A DNA stretch of 64,000 nt, from assembly GCA_964017065.1 (NCBI GenBank), contig OZ024784.1, positions 9,467,152 to 9,531,151 on the forward strand, read 5' to 3'. Positions 1-11,672 of the stretch are shown piece after piece. Numbering within the stretch: the first letter of the stretch is position 1; the number at the start of each line of letters is the position of its first letter. A program made the position numbers and the translations under genes. The stretch comes from Haliclona indistincta. Lineage: Eukaryota; Porifera; Demospongiae; Haplosclerida; Chalinidae. The notes below the pieces were generated by a model. The model was not told the origin of the DNA. It saw only the letters and a program-made list of their open reading frames with translations, and ran no database searches.

Positions 1-3000
1 GATAGTTAGGGTCATCTGCTGTTATTTCTCTAGATTTAAGGGTACCAATATCAGCAGGGATACAGGTATTGGTTCGTACTCTACACAACAATTCAGAGAA
101 GGTACTGTCACCACGCTGTCTCATTATTTCATCTAGTTCAATCAGTTGGAATTCATCAATCCACAGGGAACCTGAACCATACAGTTGGGCATAACCATCA
201 CTTACTGGGCTGAACAATAGTGGCTGGCCTACTGGGGGTAATTGATACAAGTCTCCAACAGCTAGTATACTGACACCACCAAATGTTACATCATCTGATA
301 CACCTTTGATTTGTTGTAAACGCTTATGGATTTCTAGCAGCATATTAGACCCAACCATGCTCACTTCATCAATAATGACTAGCATTAAATGGGATAGCTT
401 GGTTCTCAATGAGTTCAGTTTGTCACGATTCAGTGGTTGGAAACCATTGTATTTACTGCGTCCTAACAGCAATGCAGAATGTAAGGTCATACCACCAATA
501 TTAAAGGCAGCAACACCAGTAGGGGCAGCTAGCAATACAATCACATCATCTGGTTGTACAGTGCCCGAAAGCTTCAAAAACTTCACAGTATTAGAGTGGA
601 TCAATTTGATCACATGGGATTTACCAACACCACCAGGACCACTGAGGAACACACGATATGGTTCTACTGGTTTACCATGCTTCAATGCTATCACAGCTTT
701 CTTACACCAGTTACGATGAAACATGACAATGGATCTTTGCTTGTCATTCAGCTCTCTCAACATTTGTCTGTACTGGTCAGCAGGTATCACTTGCTGGTTA
801 GTGGCACTATCAAATCTCACATGTAAATTAGCTGTAGTACCAGATGACAAAATATTATCATTGTCTCGCAAGTCTTCATTAGACACTTCAGTTAGTGGCT
901 CGCTACCTTCAGCTAGTGATTGCGATCTACTGGCTTCAGTTGAGGGGGCTATTAGACTCCACAAATGCTCTGGTGGACCATCTTCATCAACTTCTATATC
1001 TTCAATGCTAGTGTGACTATATTTGCTTTCATTGGCTAGCACAATTGACTTCACATGTTCATAATGCTGTTCATATGTTTCATAGCCACCTAGTAGATCT
1101 GAATGCTCATCGTACCATGGATAATACAGCATTAACTTGGCTCTATACCAGTTGCTAGGCTCGGCATCTTTGTTGTAGCGACGGAATCTTATGACGGCTT
1201 CACGTTTGCGTTTGTTCATTCTACCATAACCATCAGTTAGTTGTATTTGAGTGGAGCTAGTGTCACTATCAGTATCACAGGACGGCAAGATATCACTATC
1301 ATCAGTGTCATCTTTACATTGATAGTTAGTGACATATGTGGCAGCAAACTCAGCTAATGACATTGAACAAAGCTCATCTGGTCTATGCTGGTATCTATCA
1401 ATGAGGCTCTTCTGAAACACATTGGTATCATCATCATCAAGTTTTCCAAGGTCTGTTTTGTTTTTCAATACAGCAATTCTCTCATGCTTTGGGTTTGTAT
1501 CAACATACACAACAGATCTACTCAATTGTTTCATCGGTATTGACAATATGCGATATGCTGCTTCTTGTGCACTGACTTCTCTATGTGTTAGAAATGCTGA
1601 ACCAACTTTTCTTAACTGGGTTTTAAGTTCTTCAGTTCTAAATTCAGCAGCTACTTGTTTCAGGAGTACACCCATTGCTTTCTCAGTTTTCATCATATAC
1701 GAGGCTACGTACATGACACAGGCATATGCATTCAACACAAATTGTAGGTCCATATTGGCTTGCCATGCTAGCATCACTGAGCTATTGTAGTTGTTGACAT
1801 TGCATTCACTTGGATTACGTTTGAGTAACACAACATTGCCTTTGCTAGATACTTCCAGTGCATCCATGTAGTCACTCATTGTAACTTCAGCTTTATCTAG
1901 GATTTCCTCGAGGCTCATGTCAGCATGATTATCAGCTAGTACTGGATACACTTTAGACAACACAGTTTGTGCATTGCTAGCAACATCAGGATTAACATCA
2001 CACTGTGTTATCAATGTCTTAGTGCTAGGAGGCTTAGGGAAGGTAAAGCGACACTTGTTATGTCTCTTACAGTATGAGGAATGCTTATGCTGTTGTAGGA
2101 GCAACACTAGTTCTTTTAGCTTGCCTTCATCACTAGGTATGCCACATGTTATATACTGATCAATGAAGTTACATACTAACTGGTCATTGTCAATACCATA
2201 TTTGGGAGCATCTTTGACCCATATTACACAGTGTGCATGAGGGGAACCTCTGGCTTGGAATTCTATTCTAATGGCATAGTCAGCAATGTCACCTAATGGC
2301 ATGGCTGTGGACTTCAAAAATTGCTGAAAGAACACATTTAGTCTGTAGTGGAAATGTCTCGCAGCTGTTACAGGGTTGCGTCTCAGCCAATTTGATTTAT
2401 CTTCAAATGACAATGCATTAACATCTTCATCAGTATAATAGACACCATATTGCTTAGCTATGGTTTGTATCATGTCAGGCCATTTCATGTCAGCAGCTGA
2501 TAGTGTGAAAAACCAAGTTGGTGTGCCTAGCTGACGTATCATTGCAAGCAGATCATAGAATGTGCGCTGATAGTATGGAGGTGAGCCACGGATATTCTTC
2601 ATGAAACTATAGGCTTTGTTGGCACGCACATATTGATTAATGAAAGCATCATCTTTGGCTTGAGCAGCAGTAAACTGTCTAGATGGTTTTTGTCGCCATA
2701 TAAAGTTATTAGCATCACTAGACACTTGATTGGCTTCTACAATGTATTGAGCAACAAACAGATAGTCAAGGTCTCTAGCAAATCTACCATCAACATCTAG
2801 CAACCTCTGATTGAAATATCTTCTATATGTTAGCTTTCTGGGTCTATCAGTACTGAAGATGCCATCACCAAAACAAAATTTATCAGGATTAGACATTGCT
2901 TCAAAGCTAGTATCCGTCATGATTGACAATGGTTTTTGACCTTCAGCTGGTGCTACAGAAACAATTGATTCAGGGTTTTCAACAGTCATCATGCTTGCTT

Positions 3001-3506
3001 GTGGACCAATGGTGATTTGTCTAGCATGCTGGTCACCTTCATCAAATACTGAGTCATCAATAATGGTGCTAGTATTGGCAGCAGGTGGTGTTTGATCAGC
3101 TATTCTGTCTAGAGCAACATAGTGATATTGCATCATCAAGCCTACATATAGTTCACAATGAGTGATACTGTCTCTTGGTACAACAGGTATTATGCTGCTA
3201 GATCTGGTACTCAATACATTGATAGTCACACTAAATATGTCTGCTATGACTTGAATGGCTATATGATCACCCCAGGCACCATTTCTTAGTCTGGTAATGT
3301 ACTGTTCATAGGTTAGCTCACTACGTAGTTCAGGATCAGTGATGCTACTAATGTGTTCATCAGCTACACTAGGAGGCTCTGTATCAGCATCATAAGCATT
3401 ATCGGAGTGTACAGGCTGTGACACAAAGTGGCTGTATATGGACCTATGGCTCTGTAAGTGGATTGCTACCATATCTCTGAGTTCAGTACTATCACAATGG
3501 GTATCA
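1..3506 (-). CDS. Helitron Rep/PIF1-like helicase, C-terminal part (runs off left edge, split from its N-terminus)
   Basis: Reading the minus strand from about 3501 to 1, one frame stays open and is the same frame as the N-terminal part at 3778-5620. In order it shows the second half of an OTU-like cysteine protease (ending near 3110 in HYVAL, which supplies the expected His), a Helitron replication-initiator region with the HUH motif RGSPHAH at about 2230-2250, a YVASY tyrosine pair (codons at 1709-1711 and 1697-1699), and a PIF1-type SF1 helicase with Walker A GPGGVGKS at about 617-640 and Walker B IIDEVSMVG near 350-375. In Helitrons the Rep tyrosines nick and join single strands and the helicase unwinds, giving rolling-circle-like transposition. 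The rest of the helicase and the 3' hairpin/CTRR end lie outside the window. It is cut from its start codon by the 3507-3777 insertion, so this copy should not make the full protein. Confidence 0.9.
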
Positions 3507-3777
3507 CCAAGAGTACATTACCTAAGAGTATGCAACCGTCAATATACCCCCTAGGACAGCGTTGGACATTTTCTACGTCACAAGTTTATACAGCAGAAAG
3601 CATTAGGGCTGCTATGCTAATGATATTCACAACACCTGTAATGATAATCATCACTCTGTGGTAATGCTATCATCACCGAGGTTGGCTTGGTTGTGTAAAC
3701 TTGTGACGTAGAAAATGTCCAACGCCGTCCTAGGGGGTATATTGACGGTTGCATACTCTTAGGTAATGAACTCTTGG
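3507..3777. mobile_element. 271-bp inverted-repeat MITE inserted in the Helitron OTU region
   Basis: The two ends are inverted copies of about 90 bp, beginning CCAAGAG and ending CTCTTGG, around a central stretch of roughly 85 bp. A 5-bp direct repeat TATCA flanks it at 3502-3506 and 3778-3782. Element plus one duplication is 276 bp, a multiple of three, and the host frame reads straight across the empty site. The element itself brings an in-frame stop at 3617. No transposase is encoded, so mobility must have come from another element; the superfamily is not assigned. Confidence 0.9.
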
Positions 3778-5620
3778 TATCACATATTCCAGCACGCTGT
3801 AGTTGATATGCTAATGCACTGAACATACAGTTACCATCATGTGGTACATCATGAATTATGAAACCATTGTCTCTGGCTAATACTGTGAGTGTAGTAAAGG
3901 CTGTATCATCACAGACTACATGATCAACCGGTTGACATGGGGTACTAGGACTAACGGATGGTTCACATTGTGTAGAATCATTACTACTAGTGGGTTCACA
4001 CTGCATAGGCTCAGGCTCACTGGTATCTGTTGGCTCTAGGAGGCTACTAAACAACTCCACATCATCAGTCATACCATGTTCTAACCATTTCTGGTTGATA
4101 TCAATGTCAGAGTACAGGTGATTGTTTTCTTTTAGCCATTTTAGTGCACACAGAACCTTTTCAGGTGTTACGTAATCATACATGTAGTGACCTTTGTATG
4201 CTAGTTTGCGTTTCAGCTTTAGAGGTACTAATTCAGACTGTGAGGGCAAGCGAGGAAGCACAGTACATATTGTATCAACCTTTGATGGTACATTGACTGC
4301 TGGACCATGTATGGATCGTTGCTTTCCTGTTGGTAATGCTACCATCTTCATAAAAGGCACACGCAATGATACTAATCGTAACTCGAGTGGATTGAGACAT
4401 GATAGCTCAGCTGGTATTGAACACAATTGTAGACCGTTAGCTTTGGCTTGTAATGGCATGTTACCTCTACACAATGCTCTGTCACAAGTACTGCATACCC
4501 ATTGGTTACCATCATTGCTAATGTAGCTAAGTTCATCACAAAACACTTGGTCTAACACAGTGCTACTGGTCTTGGTGTACTTGCTGGGGTTGTAGCGAAC
4601 AACACTTTGTTTGTACATCATGCGATGGCAACATATGCACACAAATTCAGGACCAAGCTTTGTTAGTGATTGAAAGTTGGCAATGGCTTCTTCAATAGAC
4701 AAGTGTGACGATCGTTTTGTAGCTTTGCATGCTTTATCACGTTCTTGTCTAGAAAGTGCATCTGCTGGAGATTCAGAGGCTTTCTTAGCAGCTTTACATG
4801 TTCTATTACGCTCTTGTCTAGCAAGTGTCTCTGCTGGAGATTCAGAGGCTTTCTTAGCAGCTTTACATTTTCTATCACGCTCTTGTCTAGCAAGTGTCTC
4901 TGCTGGAGATTCAGAGGCTTTCTTAGCAGCTTTACATTTTCTATTACGCTCTTGTCTAGCAAGTGTCTCTGCTGGAGATTCAGATGCTTTCTTAGCAGCT
5001 TTACATGTTCTATTACGCTCTTGTCTAGCAAGTGTATTTGCTGGAGATTCAGAGGCTTTCTTAGCAGCTTTACATGCCCTATCACGCTCTTGTCTAGCAA
5101 GTGTTTCTGATGGAGATTCAGAGGTTTTCTTAGCAGCTTTACATGCTCTATCACGCTGTTGTCTAGAAAGTGCATCTGCTGGAGATTCAGAGGCTTTCTT
5201 AGCAGCTTTAAATGTTCTATCACGCTGTTGTCTAGCTAGTGCATCTGCTGGGGATTCAGAGGCCTTCTTAGCAGCTTTGCATACTCTATCACGCTCTTGT
5301 CTAGCCAGTGTTTCTGCTGGAGATTCCGAGGCTTTCTTAGCAGCTTTGCATGCTCTGTCACGCTCTTGTCTAGCTAGTGTTTCTGCTGGTGATTCAGAGG
5401 CTTTCCTAGTAGCTTTACAATCTCTATCTCGTTCCTGTCTAGCAAGTGTCTCTGTTGGTGTTGCAGCACTTCTTTTCTCAGCTTTAAGTATACTACTTCC
5501 TGTTTTGCATTTACGAGGTGATTTCCGAGCTTTTGTATTGAAGGCATACCCACAGACACACACACTCTTTCTGCAGTTAACAACTGCACTACACTGGGGG
5601 CACACTTTAGTTAGTGGCAT
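3778..5620 (-). CDS. Helitron N-terminal part: zinc-binding start, 11 x 23-residue repeats, DUF6570-like region, start of OTU protease
   Basis: ATG at 5618-5620 opens a protein whose first 26 residues hold five cysteines (CPQC, then C16, C21, C23). Residues 51-303 are eleven 23-residue charged repeats of the type SPAETLARQERDR. Then follows a Cys-rich region (CICCHRMM, CSTCDRALC) and the LELRLVSLRVPFMKM stretch that I associate with the DUF6570 region of Helitron proteins. Residues 596-615 start an OTU domain with its catalytic Cys in GNCMFSAL. After residue 615 the frame enters the MITE and ends at 3617 with 52 foreign residues. OTU proteases remove ubiquitin-like tags; their role in Helitrons is unknown. 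Domain naming is from memory, while repeats, cysteines and frame are visible directly. Confidence 0.85.
4712..5470 (-). repeat. 69-bp coding tandem repeat, 11 units
   Basis: Eleven 69-bp units encode 23-residue repeats (consensus around ASESPAETLARQERDR then xCKAAKK). Units differ at few positions (D/N, A/T/K/V), so the array is young or homogenised. The opposite strand is also open across it, a side effect of the periodicity. Confidence 0.95.
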
Positions 5621-5622
5621 CT

Positions 5623-6216
5623 TAAGATACCACTAAGATGATAGGATCAACTTAGCAATTGAGACAATCACACTGGTTGACTGTATACAGCGTACAGTAC
5701 AGGAGGACTGGCTTAGCCGCGTTCCTAACTTCCTGCAGCGTAAGTATAACAATTAACTTAAAAGAACACAATCAAGAATTGAAAAACTCACCAAGAGAAC
5801 TGGCTAAGTGCAAGAGGTATTAAGATACCACTAGGATGATAGGATGAACTTAACAATTGAGACAATCACACTGGTTGACTGTATACAGCGTACAGTACAG
5901 GAGGACTGGCTTAGCCGCGTTCCTAACTTGCTGCAGCGTAAGTATAACAATTAACTTAAAAGAACACAATCAAGAATTGAAAAACTCACCAAGAGAACTG
6001 GCTAAGTGCAAGAGGTATTAAGATACCACTAGGATGATAGGATGAACTTAACAATTGAGACAATCACACTGGTTGACTGTATACAGCGTACAGTACAGGA
6101 GGACTGGCTTAGCCGCGTTCCTAACTTCCTGCAGCGTATACAAGTAATAGTGAACTTAAAAGAACACAATCAACACTCGAAAAACTCACTAAGAGAACTG
6201 GCTAAGTACAAGAGAA
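5623..6216. repeat. 198-bp tandem repeat, three units, upstream of the Helitron start codon
   Basis: Units start at 5623, 5821 and 6019 (TAAGATACCACTA...). Each contains GCGTAAGTATAAC or a variant that would fit a splice donor, and the phrase AGAACTGGCTAAGT. The first unit begins three bases before the Helitron ATG. A diverged fourth copy of the unit's 3' half lies at about 7600-7815. The array may be the leader of the Helitron or an unrelated neighbour; its promoter role is unproven. Confidence 0.9.
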
Positions 6217-6309
6217 CGAAGATTGAACAGGATACAACTTCCTTTAGCTAACGCATAATGTGCAGTATAGCGTGCATGAATAACTGAATGCGCATGTGCA
6301 ATAAAAGCG

Positions 6310-8160
6310 CACTAATTAGAGTTGTAAGCGAGAACGTTTCCACGCTGTAGTGCCAGTACACAGCTCTGTATGGTGAGCTGCTGCGTTGTATTAATGTATA
6401 ACTGGTCTGTGGATCCAACTATGGCTAGTTTTGTCTTCAAAACACTCCAATAAGACCGTTGTGGTGAGCCAGTCATAACTCGAAAACCAAAGCATTTTAG
6501 CAAAATCTACGAGTCAGATTGCAAGCCATTGTCGAGCTTGTCATGCTCATAACCTTACCAGCGCGTAGAAGTAATCGCTGATCTCTGCAGCTCGATGGAC
6601 AGAACGAACGAACGAACAGACTTCACGAAACCCTCGGCGTGTTGCACATTGTAGAGTTAGCTCCTTAGTTATGGTTTGCAGAAGGAGCTTTGCAGCTAAA
6701 AGCAAACCTGCTTGCTATTGAAACTGCACTGCTAACCAGAAGACAGCAAAGTGCTGACCACAAGGACAAGGTGTGTCAAGTGGGCGTGACCATGAACACT
6801 GAGTAGGTAGCCATTGCTCTTAGCCTTGATAGGCTTTTTCTTGAGATGTCTACGCACCCCCAGAGCTGTCCTGCAGTTTAGATGGAATCTACAAGTACCT
6901 AGGTAGTCAACTATGGGCGCTTTTGTCATCAGAGAGGTCAAAGACGGCCGTCAAGGTGAGCCAGCCATAACTCGAGAACAAAAGCACTTTAGCAAAATCC
7001 ACGAGTCACATTGCAAGCCATTGTCATGCTAAGCCTGTTCATACCTTTACCGAGTTTCAGAAGTGAGCGATGGTCTCTGCAGCTTATTGGACAGAATGAA
7101 CGAACGAATGAACAGATTTCACGAAACCCTCGGCGTGTTGCACATTGTAGAGTTAGCTCCTTAGTTATGGTTTGCAGAAGGAGCTTTGCAGCAGTATGCT
7201 TGCTATTGAAACTGCACTGCTAACCAGAAGACAGCAAAGTGCTGACCACAACCGAGACAAGGTGTGTCAAGTGGGCGTGACCGTTAACACGAGTAGCTTG
7301 GTAGCCATTGCTCTTGGCTTTGATAGGCTTTTTCTTGAGATGTCTACGCACCCCCAGAGCTGTCCTAAGGTTTAGATGGAATCTACAAGTACCTAGGTAG
7401 CCAAATATGGGCGCTTTTGTCGTCAGAGAGGTCAAAGACGGCCGTCAAGGTGAGCCAGCCATAACTCGAGAACGAAAGCACTTTAGCAAAATCCACGAGT
7501 CACATTGCAAGCCATTGTTGTGCTAAGCCTGTTCATACCTTTACCGAGTTTCAGAAGTGAGCGATGGTCTCTGCAGCTCATTGGACAGAATGAATGAAAG
7601 ATACCAAGAACAAACTTAACCGGGTTCCTAGTGAAAGATATGATCATTATCTTCTAAAGAACACAATCACGAGTTGGAAAACTCACCGAGACAACTGGCT
7701 AAGTACAAATAATCAAGATTGAATAGGATACAACTCGAGCTCCCTGACAAGAAATAATCACCATGTGCGACATATTGCACAATGCGCATGTCAAATGAGC
7801 ACTAATTAGAGTGTGTTTTGTGGGCGTGTTGCGATGCCTGTAGCAGGGCTTTTGTTGAGATTTCTACGCACCCTCAGAGCTGTCCTGATGTTTAGATGTA
7901 GTCTACAAGTACCTAGGTTGTCAACCATGTGCGCTTTTGTTGTCAGAAAGGTCCAAGATGGCCGTCCAGGTGAGCCAGCCATAACTCGAGAACGAAAGCA
8001 TTTTAGCATAATCCACGAGTCACATTGCAAGCCATGGTCATGCTTAGCCTGTTCATACCTTAGTTGACGCGTAGAAGCGATCGCTGATCTCTGTAGCAGA
8101 AGAGACAGACAGACAGACCGACCGAACGACAAAGCAAGTACCGTAACGGGTCTTGTTATG
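6310..8160. repeat. Cluster of four diverged copies of dispersed family R2
   Basis: Blocks at about 6310-6610, 6620-7080, 7130-7600 and 7810-8160 share a core that includes GTGAGCCAGCCATAACTCGA, a run around AGCACTTTAGCAAAATCCAC, and GATCTCTGCAGCTC followed by short ACGA/GACA runs. Another diverged copy is at 10660-10990 and an inverted one at 60500-61177. No coding potential holds between copies, so small reading frames here are chance. It looks like a non-autonomous element family amplified partly in tandem. Confidence 0.8.
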
Positions 8161-10189
8161 TTCACAACACTTCATGTCCCCCACGTGACAAATCACGTGA
8201 TATTCCAACGCGGGAAAATTTAAAACGGCGATCTAGCGTGTGTGTACTAGCAAGGGAACCTGGTATAACGGCTTTCTAGCCTCAGCGTCACACCTAAGCT
8301 CATGCTCTTATGAATGCCGAGCTGTATGATTCATCAGACTCGAATTCAAGAGAGACGGAGCGGCTAGCCTAGCATAGTTGAGACTTGTAACTAGTGTCTT
8401 AATAGTTGATGCTTACCTCATAGCTGCATACGAATCTTTGAATGGCATTCAGCAAGTTCATGTTGTAGAGTCTTGCACTATTATATTACTTTCTGTGTTG
8501 CACATTCACAATTACTTCCAGATTTCATAAAACATTCTCGTACTCCAAACATAAAAGAGACATTTTTACTACATTATACTTGTGTATAGTGGATAATGTG
8601 ATGAATTGAAATTTATGATGAATAACACTGTGCTCTTTCGTTATTGCCTGAAAGCAGCACAACAGAACTTGCCAGAAGAACACACTAGTGAACTGACAGC
8701 TTCTCTGTTCAAAAAAAGAATCGTTCATTAATAATATTTCATACAAGTATAATTGATTACAACAAGGGGCATGATGGAATGTTCATGCTGAATAATTATA
8801 ATGAGAAAACAAATTATGATGCAGGTACACGCCCACAATGAATTCCGTAGATAGCAACAGATTTTTGAAAAAAATACAGGTATTAGAAACGTCCGGGATT
8901 ACGAGAAATGATGAGTTTTGGTCATGTTTCTCATGAAACAAGTAGCTAACAGAACATAGCTCGTGTACATGTACGTGTGTCAAAGCTCTTATACGTATTT
9001 TTGGTATGAACCGCACTGCCAGCAGCACCTCATTCAGACACGATTAAAAAAAATTATTATACCCATTTTCACTGAATAACTTAGTGAAAACGAGTGTAAC
9101 ATCGATTTTTAATCGTTTCCGAATGAGCGCCGCTGGTGGTGCGGTTCACACCAAAAACATGTATACTGTTAGTTGGGTCATTGAGAGAAAAGTACACAAA
9201 AAATTAATACTACGACTGTTACACAACTAGTATGACAGAGAACTGAGATAAACCACTCTGATTTACTTCCAGCAACGTACTTCTGTATCCCTACTTAGCA
9301 AACTGAATTAACTCCGAAAAATTACACGACCAGTATAGGTCTTGAAGAACGCTGTCATACTGGCAAAATGAATACACCCAGTACAACACTGTATTTTGAT
9401 CTCTTGTGTCAATAGAAGCATGTCAGGATACTTTGCTTTCAGCACCTGGACGATTACTTGAGAATCATGGAAGTGTGTGACGTCGCATGTTTGATTCAGG
9501 ATTTACAATACCTGTACTAGTACGACGAAACAGATTTAGACCTAGATTCTATGACCCTGTCCATACCATGTTCCACGTCGATGTCATGGCACATACGTTT
9601 TAAGCATAATAATAATTATTCGGCATGAACATTTATCATGGCTCTACAAGTATAAACTATTAATTTAGCTCACCAATTCATCTCAGCACATTTGTCTTCT
9701 CATTGATCAGTCTCTAGCTGGACACATTATTCACACCAGATTCATCAGTCAGTCCCTTGATTGTGTTGTCAGAAATGCTGCCCCTTATGTTGTACGAGGA
9801 TATAAAAATGTTCGAATGGTAAATGACATGGACAGATACAGTTCTATAACCGAGGCATGCTGAGGGCAGCTCTTCTGGCCTTAATGCATGTCTCCTAAAC
9901 CAGAGAATAGGCTCTGCCTACACTGACATGACTGATGGTAGTCATGTTACCACAAAGTCAGGACAGTATAGTTAGTAGCTCACGCGAGAAAAAACTATTT
10001 GTACCAGGTCACTCCATCAGTCAGATTCACGAGCGCCGAAAACACGAGTATAAAGCTCTGTGAAGTGAACTGGCGGCGCTGTGGTAGAGACCGGGATAAT
10101 GATCTGCATCACTGCAAAGCACTAAGTACTGAATGTGGGCGTTTCCTTACAATTCACGTGACAGGGGGCATGAAGTGTTGTGAACATAA
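8161..10189. other. Non-coding stretch with one short hairpin repeat
   Basis: About 2 kb of AT-rich DNA without a convincing reading frame or known domain. The only clear structure is an imperfect inverted repeat at about 8995-9160, with arms of about 40 bp starting TTTTTGGTATGAACCGCAC and an 80-bp centre, looking like a small MITE. Nothing else could be supported. Confidence 0.5.
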
Positions 10190-10345
10190 CAAGACCCGTA
10201 CCGTAACCCTCGCGCATGCGCCGAGGGTTAATGACAAACTAAGTACCGTAACCCTCGCGCATGCGCCGAGGGTTAATGAGTGAATGAATGAACGACAAAC
10301 CAAGTACCGTAACCCTCGCGCATGCGCCGAGGGTTAATGAAGCAC
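10190..10345. repeat. Three tandem copies of a GC palindrome unit
   Basis: The unit carries AAGTACCGTAACCCTCGCGC followed by ATGCGCCGAGGGTTAATGA and occurs three times (about 10194-10233, 10238-10279, 10302-10340), separated by short CAAAC/AACGA filler. The reverse complement of the same unit sits at 60470-60500 beside an R2 copy. This looks like the terminus of the R2-type element repeated three times. Confidence 0.85.
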
Positions 10346-11580
10346 CAAAGGTGCAGATGCCTCGGTGGAATGCAACCATTTCACATACACAGCAACAAAC
10401 TGCAGCTGTTATACCTTTCTGTACAGCAGTATAATAGTTATGCAATGCAATTCCTGTATGATGAAATTAAAGCCGAAGAGCGCTGCAACAAGCTGCAGTA
10501 CAGCACTGTTTGCAGAATAAGCTAGTGGGTTGCAACTATGCAATCAGAAGCCAATCAGTGCTGACAACTAATTCAACTGGGCGTGTCTATAAAGTTCAAT
10601 TCGAGTGCAGAGCACGGCACAGCACATACACGAGCGAGATACTAGTAGCGTCCTACGCTGCTATCCTGTGACTTATCAGTTTCTAGGCAGTCAACTGTGG
10701 ATAGTTTTGTCTACAGAGAACTCTAGATCATCAGCAACTACTGTAGCTCAAGCCGGCGAGCTCAAGCTCGAGCTGTAGGCCTTCGAGAGAATTTCGCTGG
10801 ACCTACCAAGCTGTTTTGTAGTACAAACGAACTCACTAGCTGTAAGGCAGTCAGCTGTAAACTGTTTTGTCTTTAGAGGAGTCCAGATAGCCGGGAACAG
10901 CCGTCGAGGTAAGCATCTCACGCCATAACTCACGAACGGAGCTTTAGAACCAACAATTTATCAATTCAGTTCTGAGCAAATAGCGATTTCTACCTGTGTT
11001 GCTGATATCAGCGCTTAGTTTTTAGCGTGCGATGCGCTATGCCGGCAACGGACAGATACACACACACACACACACACACAACACGACTACTGTAGCTGTA
11101 CTGCTGTATGCCTCGTGGCTCCGCCCACCGAGGCATAACTAGGCACCAAAGGTGCTGATGCCTCGGTGGAATGCCACCATTTCACATACACAGTAAAGTT
11201 AAACTAATACTGCAGCTGTTGTACCTTTCTGTTGGTGGCTATTACTCGCGAAATAAACTATGGCTGGAGAGCAGAACACCTTAACCAAGCGCTCTTTTGT
11301 TAGCAGTCTACACTGTGTAAGTTTTTTTGTGTTGTGTACAAGAGTTCTAAGTAACTCAGGCGTTTACTTTACGAAATGGCGGCGACCATTACGGTGACTT
11401 TATGTATTGTTCGTGGTGTAGCTTATTCCACGCGCTCCTAACACGGTCGTGTAAAGCTTTGTAGCTATCGCTCATGTATGTACCGCTGTCTGTGAAAGCT
11501 AGTACCAATGTTGTAGTTCGTGGTTAATACAAATGGCACCAGCTGATAGTGACACTACTGAAGAATTTTAATGTGAGATA
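10346..11580. repeat. Repeat-rich spacer with direct repeats, a diverged R2 copy and a CA microsatellite
   Basis: A segment beginning GCACCAAAGGTGC and continuing through TGCCTCGGTGGAATGC is present at about 10343-10430 and again at 11141-11245; a shorter relative is at 52817. A diverged R2 copy covers about 10660-10990 and a CA run lies at about 11060-11083. From 11250 to 11580 nothing recognisable is seen. Confidence 0.65.
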
Positions 11581-11672
11581 CACATGTACAGTGTATATTT
11601 TGATAGTAAAATAATCATTACTTTGATGAACATAAAGTGGCAGCGCCAGAGGGCCGCAACAGACAAAAATAG

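Noticed and set aside
4677..5636. Long plus-strand frame (319 residues, Ser/Ala/Leu-rich repeats)
   Set aside because: It is the antisense of the 69-bp repeat array; the minus-strand protein has recognisable domains on both sides.
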